From Acinetobacter guerrae (GTDB lineage: Bacteria; Pseudomonadota; Gammaproteobacteria; Pseudomonadales; Moraxellaceae), in the NCBI RefSeq assembly GCF_009372255.1, contig NZ_LXGN01000045.1, positions 296,815 to 360,814 on the forward strand: a DNA stretch of 64,000 nucleotides. Reading direction: 5' to 3'. The notes beneath the pieces are model-generated. The model was given only the letters and a program-made list of their open reading frames with translations, was not told the origin of the DNA and did not search any database. Position 1 is the stretch's first letter; each line of letters begins with the position of its first letter. Made by a program: the position numbers and the translations under genes. Positions 1 through 10,038 of the stretch are shown here, one piece after another.

Positions 1-565
1 GAAAGGTATGCAACAAGCAGGTATGGCAAACACAGGCAAACATTTTCCTGGTCATGGCTCTGTGCAGGCAGACTCTCATGTTGCCGCAGCGATTGATCAT
101 CGTAGTTATGATGAAATCTATCAAAAAGACATGCAGACGTTTATCCAATTGATGCCACAACTGGATGCACTCATGCCTGCCCATGTGATTTATGAACAGG
201 TCGATCCTAACCCTGCCGGTTTTTCACCATTCTGGGTTCAGGAAATTTTGCGTAAGCAGCTAGGTTTTGATGGCGTGTTATTTTCAGATGACCTGAGTAT
301 GCAAGCAGCTTGTGTTGCGGGTGGAGCAGATGCACGTTTACAAGCTGCCCTTTCAGCAGGCTGTGACATGGGATTGGTGTGCAATGACCGCTCATCGGCT
401 TGTTTGGCACTCGATTCTATTGAACATCTAGCTTTACCACATCAGCAACGCTTGGAACGTATGCGAGGCAAGATTCCTGAATTAAAGATTGGCAATACGC
501 TTGAATTAGGAGACGTCTGGCAATCTCATAAGGCGCAGATCGAAAAATTCAAAGATAGCTTTTAA
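1..565 (+). CDS. nagZ: Beta-N-acetylhexosaminidase NagZ, 3' part (5' end outside window)
   Basis: Glycoside hydrolase family 3 enzyme. It removes N-acetylglucosamine from muropeptides in the cytoplasm during peptidoglycan recycling. The open frame runs in from the window edge, so the N-terminal half is missing and the first ATG at 8 is internal. Visible are the KHFPGHG motif of GH3 hexosaminidases and the FSDDLSMQ segment that carries the catalytic aspartate nucleophile. The stop at 563-565 is followed by about 100 bp before the next gene, with no strong terminator seen. Family assignment is firm; which residues upstream are intact cannot be seen. Confidence 0.93.
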   Translation, partial: KGMQQAGMANTGKHFPGHGSVQADSHVAAAIDHRSYDEIYQKDMQTFIQLMPQLDALMPAHVIYEQVDPNPAGFSPFWVQEILRKQLGFDGVLFSDDLSMQAACVAGGADARLQAALSAGCDMGLVCNDRSSACLALDSIEHLALPHQQRLERMRGKIPELKIGNTLELGDVWQSHKAQIEKFKDSF

Positions 566-672
566 AGCATTGAAGGTTATAATAAAGTCGCTTTTACATC
601 ATGAATATACGGGTATATTCATGATGGCTAAAATTATGCATGGATGATAAATAAAATAACAGGCTCAGGAAT

Positions 673-1530
673 ATGACCCAACCGCTTTCAAAACATCGAC
701 ATATCTCTTTTACCGCTCACTACACAGGTTATATCTGGTATCAAATGGGGATCTCACATCAAGTATTTGCTACCAAAAAGGGAAAGTCCTTAGCTGCGCT
801 GGTTCACCCTCTGGAAAGTTGGGCAGAAAAATATGTCGGCGGCAGTATGCGAAGTACTCTCAAACAACGACATACCTTACTGGATGATCAGCTTAAAACG
901 CTAATTGAGCAACATCCTCAGTTACAGATACTCGAAATAGCCAGTGGTCTTTCACCGCGAGGTTGGTGGTTTAGACAACACTATCCAGAGATCACTTACC
1001 GTGAACTAGATTTACCAGACATGGCACAAACCAAACAGGCTGCATTGCAGCAAATCGAAGCAAATGCACCCGAAATGCTGTCTGTTGATTTATTTACCGA
1101 AGAATTTAAACAAGCGTTTGACTTATTTAACCCCTCCCACCCTCTCGTGGTGATAAGTGAAGGGCTGATTAATTATTTTGATAAACCTTTATTAGCTCAA
1201 TTAATTCAGTCAATTGCTGAATATGGTAAGCCATTTAAGGAACTACATTATCTCACAGACTTGTACCCTGAACCTGTCAAAAACAAGTTGGCAAATATTA
1301 TCTGGAGTAGCAGCAAACTTCTAAAATGGATGTCTCGCAGCGCCTTTAGCTTTCACTTTACTACGCCAGCCGATGTTAAAACTTTTTTTATGGAAAATGG
1401 TTTTGATGACGTAGAAGTCATACAACCCACACATTATTTTGACTCAGAAAACCCACACCCATCTCAAACCCATGAGCACATGGGCGATTTGGTCTGGACA
1501 ATCCATGCCAGCCATAAGAAACAGCGTTAA
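673..1530 (+). CDS. Class I SAM-dependent methyltransferase, LCMT/PPM1-like
   Basis: 285-residue cytosolic protein. It has a Rossmann SAM-binding motif LEIASGLSPRG at about residues 87-97, followed by an acidic strand end (YRELDLPD) and the segment LVVISEGLINYF. Together these resemble the leucine carboxyl methyltransferase (PPM1/TcmP-like) branch of class I methyltransferases. The substrate cannot be told from sequence; LCMT-like bacterial members act on varied small molecules or are uncharacterised. The ATG follows an AGGA-type ribosome site. It lies downstream of nagZ in the same direction but 107 bp away, so co-transcription is possible but not shown. It ends at a shared hairpin facing the next, convergent gene. 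Confidence 0.75.
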   Translation: MTQPLSKHRHISFTAHYTGYIWYQMGISHQVFATKKGKSLAALVHPLESWAEKYVGGSMRSTLKQRHTLLDDQLKTLIEQHPQLQILEIASGLSPRGWWFRQHYPEITYRELDLPDMAQTKQAALQQIEANAPEMLSVDLFTEEFKQAFDLFNPSHPLVVISEGLINYFDKPLLAQLIQSIAEYGKPFKELHYLTDLYPEPVKNKLANIIWSSSKLLKWMSRSAFSFHFTTPADVKTFFMENGFDDVEVIQPTHYFDSENPHPSQTHEHMGDLVWTIHASHKKQR

Positions 1531-1560
1531 AACCGATGTATTACTCTACATTTTTGCAAT

Positions 1561-1589
1561 AAAAAACAGCGTTTAAAACGCTGTTTTTT
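1561..1589. terminator. Bidirectional rho-independent terminator
   Basis: The stem AAAAAACAGCG pairs with CGCTGTTTTTT around a 7-nt loop, with A and T tracts on both sides. It lies between the convergent methyltransferase gene and the hydrolase-PilZ gene and can serve both. Confidence 0.85.
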
Positions 1590-1639
1590 ATCCCCAAATA
1601 ACGCGGCAAGATATGGCTTCTCAGATATCTTTAATCGCG

Positions 1640-2974
1640 TTACACCACCTCAGCGTACTGAAGTTGATGTTCTTTTTGTCGCGCCACATAGCGCAGCAAA
1701 CGATCTGCAACCGCAAAACTACCATGCTTAAAGATCGCCCTTACTCCAGATGACTCCACCTGAAATATCAAACATTCAATACTAAACACACCTTCTTCAT
1801 CTTCTAGATGTAAAGCCAAGTCTCGCGGATAACTTTCAACGCGGCTGGCTTCACTCGACCGATCTAATTGCAACAATACACCAAAGAAACTTAAATCACT
1901 AATGGTGACATTGAACTGCTCAGGCAAATAACGGTGCGTCAGTTGCGTATGTGGTTGCATGACTTCTATACGTTCTTCACCACGACGATCCATATTTTTC
2001 ATTTGTTCACGTGTCATGGTAATAATTCCATCCAGACCATGAATCGATTCACCATTTAAATAGGTTGCAAACAAATGCATCGTTTCTTTACGGCGCTGAA
2101 GTTGTGGAACATGATCCGCATTGGCGATCAAAGCAAACTGCATATCAGGACATTGCAAAGCAAAATTTGCATTTTCAAAAGGCAAGGTAAAACTATCATA
2201 CTGTCCAGCAGCAACTAAGGTTTTGCACTGCGGAATTGGAACATCTTTTAAGCGCAATAAACGATTACAGTTGATTTCATAACGTAAACGCTCAGTTTTG
2301 GTAAATTCAGCCATTTGCCGAAAAAACAAACGTCTGGCGGTTGGTGACATACGTGTTTTATCCATTTTGGCATGATTCACCAAATACAAAATCACCGCTT
2401 GACCAAATTCTTCCATTCGGTCTTCCTGCATCAACTTCAGTGATTCATCCAGAATCATACGCCAACTTTTACGGGTCTTTTGCATCACACCCATTAGAAC
2501 CATACGGTCAACCAACTCAGGTCGCTGATGCGCAAAAGAAGAAGCAACCACTGAACCAAGTGACATCCCCATCATGGAAACTTTTGAAATACCCACAATA
2601 TCTAGCCATTCCCCTAGCATTTTGGATAAATCAGACAATTCAAGCGTTCCCGCAGAAACACCATTATCCCGATTGGTGATTTGCTGATTCGCACCCATTG
2701 AAGGCAAATCAATTAAGATCACTGGTCCACAGGCGAAAAGTTGCTCTACACAATATTTATAAGAGTTGAAGTTTTGAAAAGCGCCACCAACAATCACTAT
2801 CGGTGTTTGATGAATTGTACGTACATCAGCCATAGCCATGTATTCTACTTTCCATCCATCAATCCACGTTTCGCGAGCAGATTGTTTAAAAATATCTTTA
2901 TGATAAAGATCAAAGAAACCAAAAGGTGAACCTGCTTGGTGAAGATCCGCGTCCATCTGGATAATGGAATTCAT
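1640..2974 (-). CDS. Alpha/beta hydrolase fused to a C-terminal PilZ-like domain
   Basis: 444 residues with two modules. Residues about 55-310 form an alpha/beta hydrolase fold, with nucleophile elbow GMSLG (Ser138), a likely acid Asp260 and a likely base His288 in NADHVPQ. Residues about 330-440 look like a PilZ domain: an RGEER box (R331, R335; RxxxR) followed 25 residues later by DLSFFG (DxSxxG), the two signature c-di-GMP-binding motifs. The fusion suggests a hydrolase controlled by cyclic di-GMP; this is inference from motifs. There is no signal peptide, so it is cytoplasmic. The start has a very strong AGGAGG-type ribosome site. The substrate is unknown; a lipid or ester is only a guess. 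It is transcribed divergently from proA. Confidence 0.75.
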   Translation of the reverse strand: MNSIIQMDADLHQAGSPFGFFDLYHKDIFKQSARETWIDGWKVEYMAMADVRTIHQTPIVIVGGAFQNFNSYKYCVEQLFACGPVILIDLPSMGANQQITNRDNGVSAGTLELSDLSKMLGEWLDIVGISKVSMMGMSLGSVVASSFAHQRPELVDRMVLMGVMQKTRKSWRMILDESLKLMQEDRMEEFGQAVILYLVNHAKMDKTRMSPTARRLFFRQMAEFTKTERLRYEINCNRLLRLKDVPIPQCKTLVAAGQYDSFTLPFENANFALQCPDMQFALIANADHVPQLQRRKETMHLFATYLNGESIHGLDGIITMTREQMKNMDRRGEERIEVMQPHTQLTHRYLPEQFNVTISDLSFFGVLLQLDRSSEASRVESYPRDLALHLEDEEGVFSIECLIFQVESSGVRAIFKHGSFAVADRLLRYVARQKEHQLQYAEVV

Positions 2975-3315
2975 TTCCTGCCTCCTGCCTGCGTTGTTTT
3001 TTATCTATGCAAGCTCCGTTCCATGCGACACAACGGCTATGTATCCTTACTCAATTTTTTTGTATAACGTCAATAGCCTTATTGTTTCATTCTATACAGA
3101 TGTGACTTTTTTAAGCAACATGTTTCATGACCGCTCATCTATTTTCGAGATTATTCCAGTTTCAAAATATTTAAAGCCACCATAACAATTTCACACTTTT
3201 TTATAAAATAACTCATTTGCTCAAAGTTACAGCACGATGATGACTATACCAATCTGGTGAGAGCCTGTTACTATGCACTTGTACCTTTATGAATTTTTAA
3301 CCGATCAAGACTGCT
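2975..3315. other. Divergent intergenic region, hydrolase-PilZ / proA
   Basis: About 340 AT-rich bases between two divergent starts. It must hold both promoters, but I found no convincing -35/-10 pair, RNA gene or repeat. The open frames crossing it lack ribosome sites and family features. Confidence 0.5.
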
Positions 3316-4581
3316 ATGCACGATTCAATTGAACAATATATGCAAACAGTAGGTCAAAATGCGCGTCAGGCCTCCCGCCTGCTTGCTAGCGCATCGACCT
3401 TAGTCAAAAACAATGCGCTTTCAGCCATTTTTACTGCGCTAGAAGATCGTCAACCGCAAATTTTAGCGGCAAATGCGATCGACATGAAAAAAGCGCATGA
3501 TAACAATCTGGATAGTGCTCTACTTGATCGTTTAGAACTTAACCCCACACGCTTTAAAGGCATGTTACAGGGCTTAAAAGATGTGATTGCGCTTAAAGAT
3601 CCTATCGGTGAAATTACCGATATGTCCTATCGCCCAACTGGCATTCAACTGGGAAAAATGCGTGTTCCTTTAGGTGTCGTTGGCATGATTTATGAGTCAC
3701 GCCCAAATGTAACACTAGAAGCCGCTTCTCTTGCGCTTAAATCTGGCAATGCGATTATTTTACGTGGTGGATCAGAAGCACTTGAATCCAATAAAGCCAT
3801 TGCGGAAGCTATTCAACACGGCCTTAAAAAAGCAGGCCTACCTGAACATGCTGTTCAAGTCATCACAACTTCTGATCGTGCAGCAGTAGGTCAGCTCATT
3901 ACCATGAGCGAATATGTCGATGTGATTATCCCACGTGGCGGTAAAAGCTTAATTGAACGAATTACCAATGAAGCACGCATTCCTGTCATTAAACATCTTG
4001 ATGGAAATTGTCACGTTTTTGTTGAGGCTGAAGCAGACCTACATAAAGCTCTGCCAATTGCTCTTAATGCCAAGACTCATCGTTATGGTGTATGTAATGC
4101 CATGGAAACGTTGTTGGTCGATGAAAATATTGCAGAAGAGTTTCTCCCACGTATTGCTGAACTTTACGCTGAAAAACATGTAGAACTTCGTGGCTGTGAT
4201 CAAACACGCCGAATACTTGGTGAAAGTGTCAAAGTAGCAACTGAAGAAGACTGGTATACCGAATATTTAGCACCAATTCTTGCAGTTAAAGTGGTCACAG
4301 GAATTGATGAAGCAATCACACATATCAATCAATACGGCTCACACCATACCGATGCCATCGTGACTGAAAACTATTCACTGGTTCGCAAGTTTTTAGCTGA
4401 AGTAGATTCAAGTTCAGTCATAATCAATGCATCTACCCGTTTTGCGGATGGTTTTGAATATGGCTTAGGTGCAGAAATTGGCATCTCTACCGACAAAATC
4501 CATGCGCGAGGCCCTGTGGGTTTAGAGGGCTTAACTTCACAAAAATGGATCGTTTTTGGTGATGGGCAAATTCGCCAATAA
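3316..4581 (+). CDS. proA: Glutamate-5-semialdehyde dehydrogenase (gamma-glutamyl phosphate reductase)
   Basis: 421 residues, the normal ProA length. It reduces gamma-glutamyl phosphate to glutamate-5-semialdehyde with NADPH, the second step of proline synthesis. Visible are the [20 protein letters not shown] cofactor segment, LRGGSEA, and [14 protein letters not shown] with the catalytic Cys260, plus the C-terminal [20 protein letters not shown] block. It is not next to proB here, as is usual for this genus. The ribosome site before the ATG is weak. It is followed by a long stem-loop. Confidence 0.97.
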   Translation: MHDSIEQYMQTVGQNARQASRLLASASTLVKNNALSAIFTALEDRQPQILAANAIDMKKAHDNNLDSALLDRLELNPTRFKGMLQGLKDVIALKDPIGEITDMSYRPTGIQLGKMRVPLGVVGMIYESRPNVTLEAASLALKSGNAIILRGGSEALESNKAIAEAIQHGLKKAGLPEHAVQVITTSDRAAVGQLITMSEYVDVIIPRGGKSLIERITNEARIPVIKHLDGNCHVFVEAEADLHKALPIALNAKTHRYGVCNAMETLLVDENIAEEFLPRIAELYAEKHVELRGCDQTRRILGESVKVATEEDWYTEYLAPILAVKVVTGIDEAITHINQYGSHHTDAIVTENYSLVRKFLAEVDSSSVIINASTRFADGFEYGLGAEIGISTDKIHARGPVGLEGLTSQKWIVFGDGQIRQ

Positions 4582-4592
4582 AATTTATTACC

Positions 4593-4624
4593 TCTGGTTT
4601 TGTCGTTAAGACGGCAGAACCAGA
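4593..4624 (+). terminator. Stem-loop after proA, possible terminator
   Basis: A 14-bp stem with two G-T pairs (TCTGGTTTTGTCGT / ACGGCAGAACCAGA) closes a TAAG loop just after the proA stop. No T-tract follows on the plus strand, so it may be a weak terminator or an RNA 3'-end protector. Confidence 0.5.
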
Positions 4625-4967
4625 ACTCACTTTAACTTTAAACAATTTGCTTGATTTTCCAATTAAAAATACTTTTTATTAAATAAATTGCAACATGATC
4701 GAGCTATAAAAATAAGCCAATTAACGTTATATTCTTTTTTTAAAAAGAAAATTCAGATAGGTTGGTAATTCGTTGGTTTTAACTCATGAATGCTAGCGAT
4801 AAATTAAATAATGTTCGATAGTGCTTAAGTCTAATCGGCTAAAGTCTAGCTTGGACAGAAAAACGACGCATGTTACAACATGTCACATTGATGATTACCC
4901 TGCCATAAGCAGATAAGTAAAATCAATGCATTAGGGAAACAATTTACAACATTTTGGGTATAACACC
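4625..4967. other. Long ackA upstream region
   Basis: About 340 bases without a gene, very AT-rich in its first part. It presumably contains the ackA promoter and any regulator sites. I could not place a promoter with correct spacing, and no riboswitch-like structure stood out. Confidence 0.4.
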
Positions 4968-6173
4968 GTGTCTACATCTGTTTTAGTTATTAACTGTGGT
5001 TCTTCCTCTATCAAATATGCCCTGATTTCAGATCGCCGTGAAAATCGAATTTACGGTTTGGCAGAAAATCTGGGTACAGCAGAAGCTCGGATTAAAGGGA
5101 TTACAGTGGGTGGCGAACCTCTTGAATTGTCCATTCCGCATGCCGACCATGAAAAAGCGCTTGAAACACTCTTGGCGCGTTTAGCTAATTATAAACCGCA
5201 AGCGATAGGACATCGTGTGGTACACGGTGGTACTTTAACCAAAGCAGAGTTACTCACCCCAGAAATTATTGAACGTATTGTTGCAGCAACGCCATTGGCA
5301 CCATTGCATAATCCTGCGCATTTGGTTGGTATTGATGCCACTATGCGTCTATTCCCAGAGTTACCTCAAGTGGCCGTATTCGATACCGCATTTCATCAAA
5401 GCATGCCTGAACACGCTTATCGCTATGCATTACCTAAGTTCTTTTATACTGAACACAATGTACGTCGCTATGGTTTTCATGGCACAAGCCATGCATATGT
5501 ATCTGATCGTGCTAGTGAATTGGCGGGTCAATTTCGCCAAGGTGGTTGGTTAACTGCACATTTAGGCAATGGTAGTTCGACCTGTGCCGTGTGGAACGGT
5601 GAGAGCCTTGATACTTCGATGGGTTTAACCCCACTTGAAGGCATTGTTATGGGAACCCGAAGTGGTGATGTTGATCCGAGCATTCATAGTTTTATTGCCA
5701 ACAATCTAGGCTGGGATATCGACAAAATCGATAAAATGCTGAATAAAGAAAGTGGATTACTAGGTTTATCTAACAATCTATCAAATGACATGCGTACGCT
5801 GATCGAAGCTTCAGAAAATGGTAATGAGGATGCGGCGCTTGCGATTGAAGTCTTTAGTTACCGTTTAGCCAAGTCATTAGCTGGTTTAAGCTGCGGTTTA
5901 CCAAAAATCGATGGTCTGATTTTTACAGGTGGGATTGGCGAAAACTCAGCTTATATCCGTGAAAAAACCATGACGTATTTGCCGCATTTTGGCTTTCATC
6001 TGGATAAACTTCAAAACGATACACTTAAACGTGGTACAGAAGGCCGTATTGATCAAGGTCATGGCCCTCAGATTTGGGTGATTCCAACCGATGAAGAAGG
6101 TCGTATTGCGAAAGAAACAGAGCAAGTGATTCAACAGTCGAAAAAAACAGCTGATATTGCAAGTTTAATTTGA
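4968..6173 (+). CDS. ackA: Acetate kinase
   Basis: 401 residues, the usual length. It converts acetyl phosphate and ADP to acetate and ATP, reversibly. The N-terminal NCGSSSIKY phosphate-binding motif, [10 protein letters not shown], the ATP-site segment [11 protein letters not shown], the [20 protein letters not shown] block and the C-terminal FTGGIGENS adenosine motif are all present. The start is GTG at 4968, giving the canonical N-terminus [14 protein letters not shown]; a GGGT-type ribosome site lies upstream. pta follows 38 bp downstream, so the two form the standard acetate overflow/assimilation operon. Confidence 0.97.
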   Translation: MSTSVLVINCGSSSIKYALISDRRENRIYGLAENLGTAEARIKGITVGGEPLELSIPHADHEKALETLLARLANYKPQAIGHRVVHGGTLTKAELLTPEIIERIVAATPLAPLHNPAHLVGIDATMRLFPELPQVAVFDTAFHQSMPEHAYRYALPKFFYTEHNVRRYGFHGTSHAYVSDRASELAGQFRQGGWLTAHLGNGSSTCAVWNGESLDTSMGLTPLEGIVMGTRSGDVDPSIHSFIANNLGWDIDKIDKMLNKESGLLGLSNNLSNDMRTLIEASENGNEDAALAIEVFSYRLAKSLAGLSCGLPKIDGLIFTGGIGENSAYIREKTMTYLPHFGFHLDKLQNDTLKRGTEGRIDQGHGPQIWVIPTDEEGRIAKETEQVIQQSKKTADIASLI

Positions 6174-6211
6174 GATATTTTCAAAAAATATAATGTTTAT
6201 CTAAGGTCATT

Positions 6212-8374
6212 ATGAATACAATTTTAATGATTCCAACAGCTGAGGGAGTCGGTTTAACCTCAGCCTGTCTTGGAATGGTCTATGCACTAGATTGCAATGG
6301 GATTAAAGCAGGATTCTTAAAACCGTTTTCGCAGGAAAACCAGAATCAGGTTGATCGTACAACATCTCTATTTCACCATTTATTTCAACGCAATACAGCA
6401 CAATCCATTTCCCATGAAAAGCTGCTGCAATATATCTCAGCAGGAGAAATGGACGAGTTGCTTGAAGAAGCAGTCAGTCTGCATCGTACAATTGCAGCAC
6501 AACAGGATGTGATTATTGTTGAAGGTTTACTGCCTAATGGGCAAGACCATTTTGCCAGTGAATTGAATGCTGCTCTTGCACAGGCACTCGATGCCAAAGT
6601 GATTTTGGTCAGCACCGCAGACATTCAAAACCCACGAAAAACTGCTGAAAGAATCGAATCACATTTACGTCAGTTTGGGGGAGTCAATTCAAATCGAACT
6701 GCTGGCGTACTATTTATGCGTACACGCGGTTTGCCTGAAGAATCAGCTCAAATTCCACTGACGATTGATCCATCTTTACGTTTAAATGCTGAAATTGAGA
6801 AATTTAGTCTTGAACTACAAAAATACAATCGTCATTTGGGTACTCAAGAATTACCAATTATTGGGATGGTTCCTTTTAGCAATACCTTAAGTGTGCCACG
6901 TACATTGGATATTGCATCTGTTATCGATGGCGAATGGGTTTATTTAGGTGAAGCCAAACAACGACGTATTTTACATTCAAGTTTAATTGCTTCAAGCATT
7001 GAATATGAACTCAATAAATTTGTCGCGGGCGAACTGATTATTAGTGCTTCGGAACGTACAGATGTCCTTTTGGCAAGTAGTCTGGCAACCAGTAATGGAA
7101 TTCCTTTGGCAGGTCTGGTGCTGACTGAACGTACCGCTCCTGGCCCACATATTTTAGATTTTTGCCAAAATGCGATAAAACGTGGCTTACCCATTTTGCA
7201 CACTCAGTTGAATACATTGGAAACAGCGCAACGTCTGGCTGATTTTGGTAATGAAATTCCAATTGATGATACGGAACGAGCTGAACAAGTCACGCGCTTT
7301 GTCTCTAGTCATATTGATACCGAATGGCTCAAGGCTCAGATAAATGGAAATGTGCGTTCTCGCCTATCTCCATCTGCATTCCGTCATGAATTAGTGCAAA
7401 AATCGATTGCTGCCAAAAAACGCATTGTACTCCCTGAAGGTGATGAACCTCGTACTGTCCAAGCCGCAGCTATTTGCCAAGAACGTGGACTGGCGCATTG
7501 TATCTTACTGGCTAAACCTGAATCTGTAATCGATGTCGCTAAAGCACGTGGCATTGAACTTCCAGATGATCTGGAAATTATTGATCCAGATACCATTCGC
7601 GATCAATATGTCGCATCAATGGTGGAACTACGTAAAGGCAAACTCAATGAGTTACAAGCCAAAGAGCAACTTCAAGATACCGTCGTACTCGGCACCATGA
7701 TGCTGGCATTGGATCAAGTCGATGGTTTGGTTTCAGGTGCAATTCACACCACAGCCAACACCGTTCGTCCAGCATTTCAGTTGATTAAGACTGCGCCCGA
7801 ATATTCACTGGTTTCATCCATTTTCTTTATGCTGTTACCAGATGAAGTCTATGTCTATGGTGACTGCGCGATTAATCCTGATCCCGATGCGCAACAATTG
7901 GCTGAAATCGCGATTCAGTCTGCGGACTCGGCTAAAGCTTTTGGTATTGAACCACGTATTGCCATGATCAGTTACTCAACAGGCACTTCTGGAACAGGCG
8001 CAGATGTTGAGAAAGTGGCTGAAGCGACTCAAATTGCAAAACAACGTCGTCCAGATCTATTGATTGATGGGCCATTACAATATGATGCTGCATCGGTCGA
8101 AAGTGTCGGACGTCAAAAAGCACCAGATTCTCAAGTTGCAGGTCGAGCCAATGTGTTTATTTTCCCTGATTTAAATACAGGAAATACCACCTATAAAGCA
8201 GTTCAACGCTCTGCCAATGTAGTCAGTGTTGGCCCGATGTTACAGGGTCTAAATAAACCAGTGAATGATTTGTCACGTGGTGCGTTGGTCGATGATATTG
8301 TGTTTACCATTGCACTCACCGCAATTCAGGCTGAACAACAGGGTGAAGCAAAAGCCGCTACAAAAGCATCTTAA
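6212..8374 (+). CDS. pta: Phosphate acetyltransferase, long (three-domain) form
   Basis: 720 residues, matching the long enterobacterial-type Pta. The N-terminal domain (residues about 1-200) is P-loop-like (MIPTAEGVGLTSACLGMVYALD). The middle domain resembles the DRTGG domain. The C-terminal catalytic PTA_PTB domain starts near RHELVQKSIAAKKRIVLPEGDEPRT and contains YSTGTSGTGADVEKV. It interconverts acetyl-CoA and acetyl phosphate, partner to AckA just upstream. The ATG has an AAGGTCATT ribosome site. A strong terminator ends the operon. Confidence 0.97.
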   Translation: MNTILMIPTAEGVGLTSACLGMVYALDCNGIKAGFLKPFSQENQNQVDRTTSLFHHLFQRNTAQSISHEKLLQYISAGEMDELLEEAVSLHRTIAAQQDVIIVEGLLPNGQDHFASELNAALAQALDAKVILVSTADIQNPRKTAERIESHLRQFGGVNSNRTAGVLFMRTRGLPEESAQIPLTIDPSLRLNAEIEKFSLELQKYNRHLGTQELPIIGMVPFSNTLSVPRTLDIASVIDGEWVYLGEAKQRRILHSSLIASSIEYELNKFVAGELIISASERTDVLLASSLATSNGIPLAGLVLTERTAPGPHILDFCQNAIKRGLPILHTQLNTLETAQRLADFGNEIPIDDTERAEQVTRFVSSHIDTEWLKAQINGNVRSRLSPSAFRHELVQKSIAAKKRIVLPEGDEPRTVQAAAICQERGLAHCILLAKPESVIDVAKARGIELPDDLEIIDPDTIRDQYVASMVELRKGKLNELQAKEQLQDTVVLGTMMLALDQVDGLVSGAIHTTANTVRPAFQLIKTAPEYSLVSSIFFMLLPDEVYVYGDCAINPDPDAQQLAEIAIQSADSAKAFGIEPRIAMISYSTGTSGTGADVEKVAEATQIAKQRRPDLLIDGPLQYDAASVESVGRQKAPDSQVAGRANVFIFPDLNTGNTTYKAVQRSANVVSVGPMLQGLNKPVNDLSRGALVDDIVFTIALTAIQAEQQGEAKAATKAS

Positions 8375-8387
8375 TTGATAACCCCAT

Positions 8388-8422
8388 AAAAAAGTCCCTG
8401 ACATTTCAAGGGACTTTTTTTT
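8388..8422. terminator. Terminator after pta
   Basis: The stem AAAAAAGTCCCT / AGGGACTTTTTT with a 9-nt loop and eight T residues ends the ackA-pta operon. The A tract on the other side could also serve the convergent hydrolase gene. Confidence 0.9.
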
Positions 8423-8458
8423 ATGAAAACCAAATTATGATTTTAGTCTAATTCATAT

Positions 8459-9100
8459 TTATTCACTGGCATCATAAGAAAACTGGATACCTGCTGTACC
8501 CCCTGTTTCAATGAACAATTTGATAAAATCAGGCACTGTTTCTTTACGTTGCCAGTCACGTTGTAATTCACAGAATAATTGTGCCACACTAATTAATTTA
8601 CCGCCCGCCTGTTCAATACGGCGTAATGCAGCCTCGTGAGCAGCCAATGAGGTTCCACCTACTGCATCAGCAACCACATAGACTTCGTAACCTTCCTGTA
8701 GTGCATCAAGTGCTGGAAATGTTAAACAAGCTTCTGTCCAAAGCGCAGTCATAATTAGTTTTTTGCGACCTGTAGCCTTCACAGCTTCTTTAAATTCGAC
8801 ATCTTCCCAAGAGTTAATTGAAGTACGGTCATAAGTTGGATAATCTGCCAACACTTTACGTAATTGAGGAATGGGTGGTTTGTTTAAACCTGTTTTGACA
8901 TTTACAGTTGAATGAATAATCGGTAAACCATAAACAATAGCAGCTTTCGCACTGCCGACAATATTATTGACTAATAACTGACGATCCATAGAAGCGATCG
9001 AATTGACTTGAACTGGTTGATAATCGATACAAATAAAAGCTGAATTTTGAGGAGTTAATAGATGATCTTGCTTTGGATCACGAATGGCTTCACTGGTCAT
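8459..9100 (-). CDS. Isochorismatase-family cysteine hydrolase (YcaC-like)
   Basis: 213 residues of the isochorismatase fold, closest by pattern to the YcaC subgroup. The catalytic triad candidates are Asp in CIDYQPVQ, a lysine near the AVKATGRKK stretch, and Cys in TALWTEACLTFPALDAL. YcaC-type proteins have no agreed physiological substrate; hydrolysis of an amide or ester is the family expectation. An AGGA ribosome site supports the ATG. It stands alone, convergent with pta. Confidence 0.85.
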   Translation of the reverse strand: MTSEAIRDPKQDHLLTPQNSAFICIDYQPVQVNSIASMDRQLLVNNIVGSAKAAIVYGLPIIHSTVNVKTGLNKPPIPQLRKVLADYPTYDRTSINSWEDVEFKEAVKATGRKKLIMTALWTEACLTFPALDALQEGYEVYVVADAVGGTSLAAHEAALRRIEQAGGKLISVAQLFCELQRDWQRKETVPDFIKLFIETGGTAGIQFSYDASE

Positions 9101-9263
9101 TTTTTTATTCCTTTTTGATCTTTGTGATAGAAATCATTCTCATCTTATGCCGACAACCCTGTAAAGAATATGACTATTTTTAGGACATAGTTTTTCATTT
9201 TGTAATGTAGATAAAACTGTATTTTTATGGATGCAATATCCTTCTGCATGGTCATCAACTCAA

Positions 9264-9884
9264 TCATGGAATATGATTCATTTTTTTCGCAAGCCAAACG
9301 GTGTGTCCTGTGCATTCAGGATCTTGTGCAACCATTTTAACCACATCAAAACCATATTGAGTCAATAATGTGCGGTATTCCTCAGCATTCAGGCTAGCGT
9401 GATACAATGCCTCACCAAACATCTCTCCAATTGCCTCGCCATAACTCGGCCCACTGGTAAACATAAGAGCTGCACCTAACTTTGCATGCGCTGAAAATTG
9501 TGCAAACATTTCATGTTGATCGTCTGGCGTGAGATGAAAAAAACTGTCCCATGCCAAAATTCCATCAAACTTTTGCTCAGCGTGAAAATGACGAATATCA
9601 GCATTGATCCATGTTTGTTCAGGAAAAGATTCCCTTGCCATTTCCAACATCACCTCTGAGCGATCTACCCCTGTCACCTGACAGCCATTTTCTATGAGAT
9701 ACGCTGCAATCGGGTTACCAGAACCGCAGCCTAAATCTAAGACTGTTGCAGAGGCAGGCAATACATCTAAAAAGCGATTTAACCATTTTTTTTCATATAA
9801 ATGATTACCCCGAAGCTTGCTCCAATCTCGTCCAAATTTTTGATAAATCTGAATGATATTCTTAGCTAAATGTACATGACTCAT
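9264..9884 (-). CDS. Class I SAM-dependent methyltransferase (small)
   Basis: About 206 residues from the ATG at 9884, preferred because an AGAG ribosome site lies 7-8 nt upstream; the frame can be extended to a TTG at 9929 without such a site. The SAM motif VLDLGCGSGNPIAAYL is near the middle of the N-terminal half, followed by GVDRSEVMLEMARE and NADIRHF. This is the standard methyltransf_25/11 arrangement. Substrate unknown. It is divergent from the fumarase gene. Confidence 0.85.
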   Translation of the reverse strand: MSHVHLAKNIIQIYQKFGRDWSKLRGNHLYEKKWLNRFLDVLPASATVLDLGCGSGNPIAAYLIENGCQVTGVDRSEVMLEMARESFPEQTWINADIRHFHAEQKFDGILAWDSFFHLTPDDQHEMFAQFSAHAKLGAALMFTSGPSYGEAIGEMFGEALYHASLNAEEYRTLLTQYGFDVVKMVAQDPECTGHTVWLAKKMNHIP

Positions 9885-10038
9885 ATTTTTTCTCTTTTTC
9901 ATCGTTTTTTTAATAACAGCTAGCAACAACTCATAAGCTTAGACCTTCGACCAAAATCTAGGGGAAACTGCCCACAGTAAGCTGATTTTGTCATATAATC
10001 ACTGCCGCTAGCTAACTGCCCGCCCAAGAGATTTTGAG

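Noticed and set aside
9885..9929. TTG start for the small methyltransferase
   Set aside because: No ribosome site precedes it, whereas an AGAG site precedes the ATG at 9884.
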